From Candidatus Melainabacteria bacterium (GTDB lineage Bacteria; Cyanobacteriota; Vampirovibrionia; Obscuribacterales; Obscuribacteraceae), in NCBI GenBank assembly GCA_016716405.1, contig JADJWK010000002.1, forward strand, positions 620,001-684,000: DNA of 64,000 bases, given 5' to 3'. Every line of letters begins with the position of its first letter. Positions within the stretch are counted from its first letter, which is position 1. A program made the position numbers and the translations under genes. Shown here one piece after another: positions 53,247-61,099 of this stretch. The notes under the pieces were generated by a model. That model searched no databases. It was not told the origin of the DNA and was given only the letters and a program-made list of their open reading frames with translations.

Positions 53247-54143
53247 CTACTTCTTTTTGGAATCTTTCTTGTCGGCAGGCTTTTTGGCAGGAGCCTTCTT
53301 GGCCTCGGCCTTTTTGCCTTCTTTCTCGGTTTTAGGCTCAGCTTTGGGCTCTTTGGCTTCTTTGGGCTCTTTGGGAGCTTTGGCAGCTTTCGGAGCTTTC
53401 TCCTTGGGCTCTTTAGACTTCACAGTCGGCGCCTTCTTCTCTTTGAGGGCAGGCTTTTCGGTCTTCCTGGCTTTCGGCTTCTCGGCTTTCTCGGGAGCGG
53501 CTTTCTTCTCGGTCTTGAGCTTTTCGTTGATGCTCTTGAGAGTGCGCTCGGTGGTCAGGATCGAATCGAATTCGAGAAGATCCTTGACGTTGAGATTGTC
53601 GGCGTGAATCACTTTCAAGCCTTTTATGTTGCGAGCGGCTAGCTGCACGGTCTTGCAGTTGTCGCAGGCGAAATCAAGCACCAGGAGGACTTTGGAATCG
53701 CTCAGGGAGAGGTCCTTGAGCACCGAGGCGAATGCCTTGGTCTTGGGCTCTTTGATAGATTCGAAGTCTTTGACGACGATAAGCTCTTCGCGGCGAGCCG
53801 ATAGCGCTGAGCGCACGGCGACCCGGCGCATCTTTCTGGGCATCGACTGGAAATAGCTTCGCGGTTTCGGTCCGAAGATGACGCCACCATGTCTCCAGAG
53901 AGGTGAGCGGGAAGAGCCGGCTCTGGCGCGCCCGGTGCCTTTCTGACGCCAGGGCTTGGCGCCGCCGCCGCTTATTTCGGAGCGGGTCTTGGAGCTGGCC
54001 GAGCCGCTTCTGGCGTTGGAGAGCTGCCGGACAACAGCCTGGTGCAGCGGACCCTGAGAAGGCTCGATTCCGAAAACGGAATCTTCGAGATCGACATCGC
54101 CGACCTTTTTCCCTTTCAAATCTAGTACTTGTGTGGAAGTCAT
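53247..54143 (-). CDS. rplD: 50S ribosomal protein L4, with long C-terminal Lys/Ala/Glu/Pro-rich tail
   Basis: 298 aa; usual L4 is about 205-210. Residues 1-207 are canonical (SNARSGSASSKTRSEISGGGAKPWRQKGTGRARAGSSRSPLWRHGGVIFGPKPRSY, ILTTERTLKSINEKL). Residues about 210-298 are almost only Lys, Ala, Glu and Pro (PKAAKAPKEPKEAKEPKAEP). The tail points to a surface-exposed, disordered, histone-H1-like segment. It might help bind RNA or polyphosphate, but this is speculative. Confidence 0.96.
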   Translation of the reverse strand: MTSTQVLDLKGKKVGDVDLEDSVFGIEPSQGPLHQAVVRQLSNARSGSASSKTRSEISGGGAKPWRQKGTGRARAGSSRSPLWRHGGVIFGPKPRSYFQSMPRKMRRVAVRSALSARREELIVVKDFESIKEPKTKAFASVLKDLSLSDSKVLLVLDFACDNCKTVQLAARNIKGLKVIHADNLNVKDLLEFDSILTTERTLKSINEKLKTEKKAAPEKAEKPKARKTEKPALKEKKAPTVKSKEPKEKAPKAAKAPKEPKEAKEPKAEPKTEKEGKKAEAKKAPAKKPADKKDSKKK

Positions 54144-54197
54144 TTCTTTATCTCTCTGTTTTGCTTTGCAGGCTAATCCCTTTTAAGTTCCACCTGG

Positions 54198-54836
54198 TCA
54201 GTTCCACTTGGTCTTGGAGGGGGTAATAACAAGAAGACCTCCTTCGACTCCGGGCACTGCGCCCTTGACAAGAAGGAGACCTTTTTCGGTATCGACTCGG
54301 ACCACTGTCAGTTTGCGATTGCAGACATTCTCGTTGCCCATCTGTCCCGGCATCATGACGCCTCGGAAGACGCGACCGGGGGTGGTGCCGGCGCCGATGG
54401 AGCCCATGGAGCGGTGGAACTTGGAGCCATGGCTCATGGGACCGCGTCCGGCGCCGTAACGCTTGACTGTGCCCTGGAAACCCTTTCCGATGGAGCTGCC
54501 GCGCACGTCCACCAGCATTCCGTCTTTGACGACCGATTCCACGGCTACCGGCTCGCCGACCTTATAAGATGCGCTGTCACTGACACGGAATTCTTTCAGG
54601 GGCTTCAGGCTGGGAAGCTCTTGCTTCTTGAGGTGACCGGCTTCAGGCTTGTTCAGCTTCGCATCCTTGACGGTGAAGCCACCAACCTGGACGGCGGTAT
54701 AGCCGTGCTTCTCTTTGGTCCTGGTGGCGGTGACGATATTCTCGCCAAGCTTCACCACAGTCACGGGTATGGCCAGACCCTGGTCATCGAAGACCTGAGT
54801 CATGCCAATTTTCTTGCCCAACAAACCTACTGTCAT
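54198..54836 (-). CDS. rplC: 50S ribosomal protein L3
   Basis: 212 aa. GLLGKKIGMTQVFDDQGLAIPVTVVKLGENIV, QGTVKRYGAGRGPMSHGSKFHRSMGSIGAGTTPGRVFRGVMMPGQMGNENV. Canonical peptidyl-transferase-centre neighbour. 54 bp before rplD. Confidence 0.97.
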   Translation of the reverse strand: MTVGLLGKKIGMTQVFDDQGLAIPVTVVKLGENIVTATRTKEKHGYTAVQVGGFTVKDAKLNKPEAGHLKKQELPSLKPLKEFRVSDSASYKVGEPVAVESVVKDGMLVDVRGSSIGKGFQGTVKRYGAGRGPMSHGSKFHRSMGSIGAGTTPGRVFRGVMMPGQMGNENVCNRKLTVVRVDTEKGLLLVKGAVPGVEGGLLVITPSKTKWN

Positions 54837-54857
54837 GGTTAGCTATCCTCGGATTTT

Positions 54858-55211
54858 TTAGAGTTTGACTTCGATATCGACACCGGCCGGCAGATCGAGT
54901 CTCATGAGAGCATCGGCGGTGGTTGGTGTCGGATCATTGATGTCGATCAATCTTTTGTGAACACGGATCTCGAAATGCTCCCGCGACTTCTTGTCCACGT
55001 GGGGCGAGCGGAGCACGCAGTAAATACGCTTGCGGGTCGGCAGGGGCACGGGACCGCAGATGGAGGCACCGGTGCGTCTGGCCGTATCGACAATCTGATC
55101 GGCGGATTTGTCGAGCAGCTTGTGATCGTAGGACTTCAAGCGAATGCGGATTCGCTGGACCTTGGCATTTGCTGCCGGATTATCGGTTTTTTGTGCTTTC
55201 GCGCGAGCCAT
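54858..55211 (-). CDS. rpsJ: 30S ribosomal protein S10
   Basis: 117 aa; about 15 residues longer than most at the N-terminus (MARAKAQKTDNPAANAK). Core VQRIRIRLKSYDHKLLDKSADQIVDTARRTGASICGPVPLPTRKR and C-terminal IDINDPTPTTADALMRLDLPAGVDIEVKL are canonical. First ribosomal gene of the superoperon; also the transcription antitermination factor NusE. Confidence 0.97.
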   Translation of the reverse strand: MARAKAQKTDNPAANAKVQRIRIRLKSYDHKLLDKSADQIVDTARRTGASICGPVPLPTRKRIYCVLRSPHVDKKSREHFEIRVHKRLIDINDPTPTTADALMRLDLPAGVDIEVKL

Positions 55212-55641
55212 TTGCGCTATCTCTCCCGTTATAGAGGAACTTATTTTTTAGAAGACAGAACGTCCGCCATATTCGGAAGTCCGGTATCTCCACCGGGGAG
55301 ACTTCGAACCTGGCGTCTGCGGTCTCGCTTCCTCACAGACCTTAGTCCGGTCTTATGTTGAAAGCCGCCACAGGTTGCCCATTCCGGCGAACGAACCACA
55401 TATTCTACCGAGTATCTATAGGGTGACTCTAAAAATTTATTTCACAATAAGAATCAAACTGGCTCGATTCTATATCCAACGGCGCTCTCGAGGCTGGAAG
55501 CCCCCAACCTGTGGCGCTTTTCAGTCGAGGGAGAGCTCGGCGAGAAAATTCTCTTGTGTTAAGCGAAAACGCAACAAGCGCATGGCTTCGCATGCTCATC
55601 GCCGCGGACAGTATATGTCAACAGTCAGTATTCTCATGGTC
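55212..55641 (-). promoter_or_regulatory. 430-bp leader region before rpsJ
   Basis: The longest non-coding stretch of the window, between the kinase stop and rpsJ. It should hold the superoperon promoter and leader. A perfect TTGACA (minus, near 55620) has no good partner. A -10-like TAGAAT lies in the middle. Small stems (AGACC-ggactaa-GGTCT; GAAGT and CCGG arms near 55285) may be leader structure. No recognised riboswitch or RNA gene. Confidence 0.5.
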
Positions 55642-57438
55642 TCATTGTCCTGGAATCGGTCGGGTCTCCCAGGGGCGGGTCTGGATCTCTTCTTTGCCAC
55701 CGGGTGCGCCCATGGTTTCTAGCGGCTCCGGGGCATCATCGGGCAGAATGGCTCCCTCCAGATCGGTCTTCTTGTATTTCGCCGAGCGCATATCGATGCT
55801 GTAGAGATTGGCTCCTCTCAAATCGGCGTCGTTGAGATCGACCCCGAGATTCCGGGTCTTCTCTCCTGTGGTGTCGATATCCCTCAGGTCTGACTGATTG
55901 AAGTTTGCATAATTCAAATTGGCTCTCTGGAGATCGCAGCTCTTCAAATTGCTCTTGAAAATGAAGGCATAGTTCAGGCTGGCTTCTCGCAGATTGGCTT
56001 CCTCGAAATTGCAATTCGAGAATTTGGTGCCATAGAAATTGACTCTTTTCAGGTTTGCCTGGCTGAAGTCGATGGCTTCGCCGCGGGAGCCTTCAAAGGA
56101 TGCCCCGGCGAGGTTCGCATTCCGGAACGAGGCTCTTGATAGCTGGGTGGATATCAGGCAGGCATTGGGCATTTTCGCTCCACTGAGATCGGCTCCGGAG
56201 AGATCCGCCCCCAGGAGCATGGCATTCGAGAGATCGACTTTCTTGGCGACTGCTTCCTCCACCGTGTCTTTGAGCCTCATGGCGGTACTGGTTTGATAGA
56301 TGATGCGGCCGGACTGATCGGTAATCCGGCTTCCCCCGATAAGACCGGCGGGCAGGAAGAAGTCACCTTCGGCTGGTTTGGGAATTTGAGGAGCATTGGA
56401 GGCAGTCGATGACGAAACCGGTGTTGGAGCCGGCGGGCTGGTTATTTTTACAAGGGCGACAGCCAGGACGGACATAAGGGTCATGAAGAGCACTCCGGCT
56501 CCATAGCGGAGCTTCTTCAGCCTGCTTTCAGCACCCCGCAGGTCTCCCTTCAAATCCTGTCCGTTGCGGACTTTCTCGAGATCTTTTATAAGGTCTTTCA
56601 TGCTCTGGTAGCGCCAGTCCGGATTTTTGGCCAGGGCTTTGAAGATCAGGTTGCGCATGCCGTTGGGGACTCCCGGAGGAAGCGGTGCCGGCACTTCGTT
56701 CACATGCTTGACTATGGTCTTGATGGCATTCTCGCCTTCAAATGCCGGCTTGCCTGAAATGCACTCATACATCAAGCAACCCAGGGAATAGATGTCGGTG
56801 CGGATATCGATCTCGTCTCCCAGGCACTGCTCCGGGCTCATATATTTGGGGGTGCCGAAAAGCTCGCCGGTGTGAGTGAGGGTGTGGCCTTCTTTCTCCT
56901 CCACCGGCACGACTTTGGCGATACCGAAATCGAGCACTTTCACGAAGTCCGCCCCGTCCCGGGTCTCGACGATGATATTGCCCGGCTTTATATCGCGGTG
57001 GATTACCCGCTCCTGGTGGGCATACTGGAGGGCCTCGGCAATCTGGGTGAAGATCTCGATGGCTCTGTCGAGCTCTATGAATCCCTCTTTCTCGATGAGC
57101 TTCGCGAGAGTCGTTCCTTCCGCCAGGTCCATGACCAGATAAGGAGAGCCGTCTTCCGCCACGCCGTAGTCATAGACCGGGACCAGATGAGGATGATTGA
57201 GAGCGCCGGCGGCACCGGCCTCGATCTGGAATCTCTTTATATAGCGCGTGTTCTTGATCAGGTCGCTGAAAAGTACTTTTACGGCAACCTCACGCTTGAG
57301 CTTCTCGTGATAAGCCCGGTAGACGCTCGCCATGCCTCCTCTGCCGATGAGCTCGAGATTGGTAAGCTCCTCCGCTATGACCGGAGGCTCGACAGAGCTG
57401 TCTTCGACGATTTTGAGATCGGGCTTCTCTTTCTCCAT
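55642..57438 (-). CDS. Membrane Ser/Thr protein kinase with C-terminal pentapeptide repeats
   Basis: 598 aa. Hanks-type kinase: Gly loop GRGGMAS (32-38), Lys54 in AVKVL, catalytic HRDIKPGN (147-154), DFG (170-172) and APE-like SPE in KYMSPEQC. One membrane segment (YGAGVLFMTLMSVLAVALV, about 312-330). The extracytoplasmic half has about 25 A(D/N)LxX-type pentapeptide repeats (ANLAGASF, ANLKRVNF, ANLYSIDM), forming a right-handed quadrilateral helix. Kinase plus pentapeptide architecture is frequent in Cyanobacteria. It sits between tuf and rpsJ, an unusual location (see findings). Confidence 0.93.
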   Translation of the reverse strand: MEKEKPDLKIVEDSSVEPPVIAEELTNLELIGRGGMASVYRAYHEKLKREVAVKVLFSDLIKNTRYIKRFQIEAGAAGALNHPHLVPVYDYGVAEDGSPYLVMDLAEGTTLAKLIEKEGFIELDRAIEIFTQIAEALQYAHQERVIHRDIKPGNIIVETRDGADFVKVLDFGIAKVVPVEEKEGHTLTHTGELFGTPKYMSPEQCLGDEIDIRTDIYSLGCLMYECISGKPAFEGENAIKTIVKHVNEVPAPLPPGVPNGMRNLIFKALAKNPDWRYQSMKDLIKDLEKVRNGQDLKGDLRGAESRLKKLRYGAGVLFMTLMSVLAVALVKITSPPAPTPVSSSTASNAPQIPKPAEGDFFLPAGLIGGSRITDQSGRIIYQTSTAMRLKDTVEEAVAKKVDLSNAMLLGADLSGADLSGAKMPNACLISTQLSRASFRNANLAGASFEGSRGEAIDFSQANLKRVNFYGTKFSNCNFEEANLREASLNYAFIFKSNLKSCDLQRANLNYANFNQSDLRDIDTTGEKTRNLGVDLNDADLRGANLYSIDMRSAKYKKTDLEGAILPDDAPEPLETMGAPGGKEEIQTRPWETRPIPGQ

Positions 57439-57540
57439 AGAAATGATTATGACCCAGAGAGCTCCCTCTTGCCATTTTCGAGCAATCTGGCAAGGGGGCT
57501 TCCGCCCTGGGGGGATGTGTCATAGACCGACTGGTGAGAA

Positions 57541-57574
57541 ATGAAAACCGCCGGAGCTGATGCCCCGGCAGTTT
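57541..57574 (-). terminator. Intrinsic terminator of tuf
   Basis: On the minus strand ACTGCCGG pairs with CCGGCGGT (8 bp with one G-T wobble) around a 10-nt loop, followed by TTTTCATTT. About 40 nt after the tuf stop, so the kinase and ribosomal genes need their own promoters or read-through. Confidence 0.75.
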
Positions 57575-57613
57575 GATTTTCTTGATTCGAATGAATCCTG
57601 AGGTCAGTCGGGA

Positions 57614-58798
57614 TTACTCGATGATCGAGGCTACGACGCCAGCGCCGACGGTTCTGCCGCCTTCGCGGATAGCGAAGCGCATACCTTCTTCGACGGCGAC
57701 GGGTTGAATGAGCTCGACTTTCATTGCAACGTTGTCGCCGGGCATGACCATCTCGACTCCTTCAGGAAGCTCGATGGAGCCGGTGACGTCTGTTGTTCTG
57801 ATGTAGAACTGCGGTCTGTAGCCGGGGAAGAACGGAGTGTGACGTCCGCCTTCTTCCTTGCTCAACACATACACCTCAGCGTTGAACTTGGTGTGGGGCT
57901 TGATGGAGCCGGGCTTGGCGATAACCTGACCACGCTCGATCATGTTCTTGTCGATACCGCGGAGCAGGACGCCGACGTTGTCGCCTGCGATACCTTCTTC
58001 CATGGTCTTCTGATACATCTCGACGCCGGTGACGACGGTCTTTCTGGTTTCAGCAAGACCGACGATCTCGACTTCGTCGCCGACTTTGATCTGACCGCGC
58101 TCGATACGACCGGTGGCTACGGTACCACGACCGGTGATCGAGAAGACGTCTTCGACTGCGAGCAGGAAGGGCTTGTCGACTTCGCGGGTCGGGGTGGGGA
58201 TGTAGTCATCGACGGCTTTCATGAGCTCGTTGATGACCGAGACCTGAGAGGTGTCGCCTTCGAGAGCCTTGAGGGCACTACCACGGACGAACGGGATATC
58301 GTCGCCGGGGAAGTCGTATTTGGCGAGAAGCTCTCTGGCTTCGATCTCGACGAGATCGAGCAGCTCTTCATCATCTACCATGTCGCACTTGTTGAGGAAG
58401 ACGACAATGTAGGGAACGCCGACCTGACGGGCAAGCAGGATATGCTCGCGGGTCTGGGGCATGGGACCGTCGGAAGCCGAGATGACGAGGATTGCTCCGT
58501 CCATCTGGGCGGCGCCGGTGATCATGTTCTTGATGTAGTCGGCGTGACCGGGGCAATCGACGTGGCTGTAGTGACGGTTGTCGGTCTCGTATTCCACGTG
58601 AGCGGTATTGATTGTGATACCACGAGCCTTCTCTTCCGGTGCGGCGTCGATTTCATCGTAAGCCTTGAACTTGGCTTTACCCTGCTCTGCCAGAATCTTT
58701 GTAATAGCTGCAGTGAGGGTGGTTTTACCGTGGTCGACGTGGCCGATAGTGCCGACGTTGACGTTCGGTTTGTTCCTTTCGTATTTCTGGCGGGCCAT
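57614..58798 (-). CDS. tuf: Elongation factor Tu
   Basis: 394 aa GTPase that delivers aminoacyl-tRNA. GHVDHGKTTLTAAI (G1), RGITINTAHVEYET (G2), DCPGHADYIKNM (G3), NKCDMVDD (G4) and SALKALEGD (G5) are present. Domains 2 and 3 end with GRTVGAGVVASII. It is preceded directly by tRNA-Thr(GGT) in the same orientation, as in E. coli tufB. Confidence 0.98.
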   Translation of the reverse strand: MARQKYERNKPNVNVGTIGHVDHGKTTLTAAITKILAEQGKAKFKAYDEIDAAPEEKARGITINTAHVEYETDNRHYSHVDCPGHADYIKNMITGAAQMDGAILVISASDGPMPQTREHILLARQVGVPYIVVFLNKCDMVDDEELLDLVEIEARELLAKYDFPGDDIPFVRGSALKALEGDTSQVSVINELMKAVDDYIPTPTREVDKPFLLAVEDVFSITGRGTVATGRIERGQIKVGDEVEIVGLAETRKTVVTGVEMYQKTMEEGIAGDNVGVLLRGIDKNMIERGQVIAKPGSIKPHTKFNAEVYVLSKEEGGRHTPFFPGYRPQFYIRTTDVTGSIELPEGVEMVMPGDNVAMKVELIQPVAVEEGMRFAIREGGRTVGAGVVASIIE

Positions 58799-58871
58799 CC
58801 TTTCCTTTCTCCTTAACTAGCCTTTCAACCCTTACCCTTGCTTCAACTCCCGAATTTATCGAATTTGAAAA

Positions 58872-58946
58872 TGGAGCCCATGACGAGATTCGAACTCGTG
58901 ACCTCCCCCTTACCAAGGGGGTGCACTACCCCTGTGCTACATGGGC
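58872..58946 (-). tRNA. trnT-GGT: tRNA-Thr(GGT)
   Basis: 75 nt including an encoded 3' CCA. Acceptor GCCCATG/CATGGGC, D arm GCACAGGGGTAGTGC, anticodon stem CCCCC/GGGGG with loop TTGGTAA (anticodon GGT, reads ACC/ACU), T arm ACGAG-TTCGAAT-CTCGT. Discriminator T. 73 bp before tuf. Confidence 0.95.
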
Positions 58947-59050
58947 GTGGCATATCATTATTCGTCTTGTTTGCCAAAACCCTCACCACAGGACAAGTTT
59001 CTTTAACTTTTCGGTACATTGAATCCTTATGTGAACGCTGATGTCAGGAA

Positions 59051-59091
59051 GGCAAGGGGTTTTCGAGAGCGGGTCTCGAGAACCCCTTGCC
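59051..59091 (-). repeat. Inverted repeat (hairpin) between tRNA-Tyr and tRNA-Thr(GGT)
   Basis: GGCAAGGGGTT and AACCCCTTGCC form an 11-bp perfect stem, continued by CGAGA/TCTCG inside after a 2-nt internal loop on each side. It has no T-run. It occupies the interval where E. coli has tRNA-Gly(TCC). Possibly an RNase processing site or a partial terminator. Confidence 0.75.
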
Positions 59092-59104
59092 AATGACAAA
59101 AGCT

Positions 59105-59187
59105 TGGGCGGAGCTGGATTCGAACCAGCGTAGGCTTACGCCAACGAGTTTACAGCCCGTCTCCTTTAGCCACTCGGACATCCGCCC
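59105..59187 (-). tRNA. trnY-GTA: tRNA-Tyr(GTA)
   Basis: 83 nt class II tRNA with a long variable arm. Acceptor GGGCGGA/TCCGCCC, anticodon loop CTGTAAA (anticodon GTA), T arm CTGG-TTCGAAT-CCAG. Discriminator A; CCA is not encoded (AGC follows). Confidence 0.95.
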
Positions 59188-59192
59188 GCGCA

Positions 59193-59264
59193 AGCCGGTG
59201 ATGGGATTCGAACCCGCAACCTACGGTTTACAAAACCGTTGCTCTACCGTTGAGCTACACCGGC
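59193..59264 (-). tRNA. trnT-TGT: tRNA-Thr(TGT)
   Basis: 72 nt without encoded CCA. Acceptor GCCGGTG/CACCGGC, anticodon stem ACGGT/ACCGT with loop TTTGTAA (anticodon TGT, reads ACA/ACG). The T stem GCGGG/CCCAT has a C-A mismatch and a G-U pair, an oddity worth noting. Five nt upstream of tRNA-Tyr. Confidence 0.92.
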
Positions 59265-59296
59265 CTAAATCACACCAGATTAAGGCGTAATCAGGA

Positions 59297-59326
59297 ATGA
59301 TACAAGCCGGGATCAAAGCGTGTCAA
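59297..59326 (-). promoter_or_regulatory. Predicted promoter of the tRNA-tuf operon
   Basis: Minus strand: -35 TTGACA (59326-59321, 6/6), 18-nt spacer, -10 TATCAT (59302-59297, 5/6). It is placed about 26 nt before the predicted 5' end of tRNA-Thr(TGT). Confidence 0.65.
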
Positions 59327-59355
59327 ATGCCTGACAGTCTGAAGTCGCCAGTCGT

Positions 59356-60402
59356 TCACGAACGTACATATTCACTGATCAAATTCTGGTTCTGGCGGAC
59401 GATTTCATATAGACCGATTCCGGCAGCAACGGATGCATTGAGGGACTGGGTCTTGCCGATCACCGGTATGGACGCCAGGAGGTCGCATTTTTCCTTGACA
59501 AGGCGACCCATGCCTTTGCCTTCGCTGCCCACTACCAGTATTACCGGACGTTTGAGGTCGATCCTATATATAGAGTCGCGAGCTGCCGGGGTGAGCCCCA
59601 CAGCCCACAGACCTCTCTCTTTGAGAGCTTCGATTATCCTGACAAGATTGGTCACTCTCGCGATCGGAATATGAAAAGCCGCACCGGCACTGGTCTTGGC
59701 TACTGTCTCGTTGATACCGGCGGCACGACGCTCGGGTACCACTACTGCTCTTGCGCCCATCACCTCGCCGCAGCGGATAATCGCCCCTAGATTGCGGGGG
59801 TCTTCGATGCCATCGAGGACCAGGACGGTATAGCCGTCGGCGCTGCCCCCGGTATCCCTGATCCTATCGAGATCGCCATCCACCAGGTCGAGAAGCTCTG
59901 TCTGGCTCAACACTTTCACCGGGCTGAGGCTGGCGACGATGCCCTGATGGCTCTTGCCCGCGCCGGCAAGCGTGTCTACCTTGCGACGGTCCACCAGTAC
60001 AAGGGGAATCCTGAGATCTTTCGCCAGTTGCTTAATACGGCTGAGGCGCTGGTCGGTGCCCGGACCCTCGTGAAGGAATATCTTGTTGACTTCTGCCGAT
60101 TCCGGCTGCCCTTCTTCTTCGGCCAGCAGGCCCTCGAGATAAGCCAGGACGGTATTGCGTCCGAATATCAAGGATTCCCGGTCCGGGGAATCGTTTTGAT
60201 CTCGCTCGGGTCCGGATTCACTTTCCGGTCTGGATTCTCTCTCCGGCCTGGATTCTCTCTTCTTATCTTTCCAGGGCGCTCGATCGGGTCCGGGCTCTCT
60301 CTCAGATCGGGGACTTCTTTCGTTTCTTCTCGAGCCTGGTCTTCTATTGCTCTTCAATACTCTTGTTGCAACCTTCTGGCATGGGCAAATCACCATGGAC
60401 AT
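59356..60402 (-). CDS. rlmB: 23S rRNA 2'-O-methyltransferase RlmB (SpoU/TrmH family)
   Basis: Methylates G2251 (E. coli numbering) of 23S rRNA or a similar site. The recognisable protein begins LIFGRNTVLAYLEGLL, followed by the SPOUT knot: LVLDGIEDPRNLGAIIRCGEVMGA, the AdoMet loops LVVGSEGKGMGRLV and IPVIGKTQSLNASVAAGIGLYE. About 75 residues before this are Arg/Glu/Ser/Pro-rich (SRRNERSPRSEREPGPDRAP). ATG 60402 is my choice; the frame is open to 60573, and no start has a good Shine-Dalgarno. Confidence 0.9.
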   Translation of the reverse strand: MSMVICPCQKVATRVLKSNRRPGSRRNERSPRSEREPGPDRAPWKDKKRESRPERESRPESESGPERDQNDSPDRESLIFGRNTVLAYLEGLLAEEEGQPESAEVNKIFLHEGPGTDQRLSRIKQLAKDLRIPLVLVDRRKVDTLAGAGKSHQGIVASLSPVKVLSQTELLDLVDGDLDRIRDTGGSADGYTVLVLDGIEDPRNLGAIIRCGEVMGARAVVVPERRAAGINETVAKTSAGAAFHIPIARVTNLVRIIEALKERGLWAVGLTPAARDSIYRIDLKRPVILVVGSEGKGMGRLVKEKCDLLASIPVIGKTQSLNASVAAGIGLYEIVRQNQNLISEYVRS

Positions 60403-60455
60403 CAGCCCGGAATCACCATTATCGTTGACTGAAGACGGATCCTTACGAGAATTCC

Positions 60456-60677
60456 ATGCTATTCGACGTTGTATTTTTCGGATTTCCCCTGGTGATTGCC
60501 GGCTGCCTGGCGGCTCATGCGGTTCGTGACCAGGATCCCCGATTCTGGCTGCCTTCCGGATCGACGGCAGCATATTGCCTTTTCTACCTCTTCGGCGGCC
60601 GCGAAGTGCTTCTCTACTTCTCCGTCACCCTGCTGATGGCAGGCGGACTGCTCAATAGCGGCGGGCTCGGCGGCTGA
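60456..60677 (+). CDS. Possible small membrane protein
   Basis: 73 aa, strongly hydrophobic: VVFFGFPLVIAGCLAAHAV, then ALLYLFGGREVLLYFSVTLLMAGGLL-type second half, suggesting two membrane segments. No good Shine-Dalgarno. It does not overlap rlmB if that gene starts at 60402. Could be chance; no family recognised. Confidence 0.4.
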   Translation: MLFDVVFFGFPLVIAGCLAAHAVRDQDPRFWLPSGSTAAYCLFYLFGGREVLLYFSVTLLMAGGLLNSGGLGG

Positions 60678-60704
60678 GGCTGCCAGGCAGGTTTGCTTCT
60701 TGCC

Positions 60705-60959
60705 TCAGCGGGTGCGGGCTTTGCGTCCCTGCTTGGGTGTCTCCACCGCGTGACGGTTCTGCTGGGCTTCAGCCAGAGATCGCATACCGATCCCGTGCTT
60801 TTTGAGCCAGCGCGAGATGGTGTTGGGATCGCACCATTGATTTTCTTCTTCCCTGTAGATCTTGGCAATCTGGACCGTCGAGAGCTTCTCTTTCACATAC
60901 TTCTCGTACAGCCAGTCTTTATCCTGGTACAGTGTCTTCTTTCGTAAACTCTTGCCCAC
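60705..60959 (-). CDS. Small helix-turn-helix protein
   Basis: 84 aa. DKDWLYEKYVKEKLSTVQIAKIYREEENQWCDPNTISRWLKKHGIGMRSLAEAQ is a homeodomain-like HTH as found in DNA-binding modules of homing endonucleases, transposon proteins and phage regulators. The HTH normally comes with a partner domain; here it is almost alone, with a basic tail (KQGRKARTR). It may be a stand-alone regulator or a relic. Confidence 0.7.
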   Translation of the reverse strand: MGKSLRKKTLYQDKDWLYEKYVKEKLSTVQIAKIYREEENQWCDPNTISRWLKKHGIGMRSLAEAQQNRHAVETPKQGRKARTR

Positions 60960-61085
60960 CGATTCGAATCCCCTTTTTAAGTGGTCGTATCTTTGCTTGT
61001 ACTACTACGCTTATACTACATATTCTAATTGTTATTTGCTTTTTGCGTGTTGACAACCCCCTGGCCGAAAAATTATCTGATTCCA

Positions 61086-61091
61086 TATAAT
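61086..61091 (+). promoter_or_regulatory. -10 box TATAAT next to the selA start
   Basis: Perfect TATAAT ending 8 nt before ATG 61100. No Shine-Dalgarno precedes the ATG. A perfect TTGACA lies further upstream (61050-61055) but its 30-nt spacing does not fit this box. Confidence 0.5.
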
Positions 61092-61099
61092 TTCTAACC

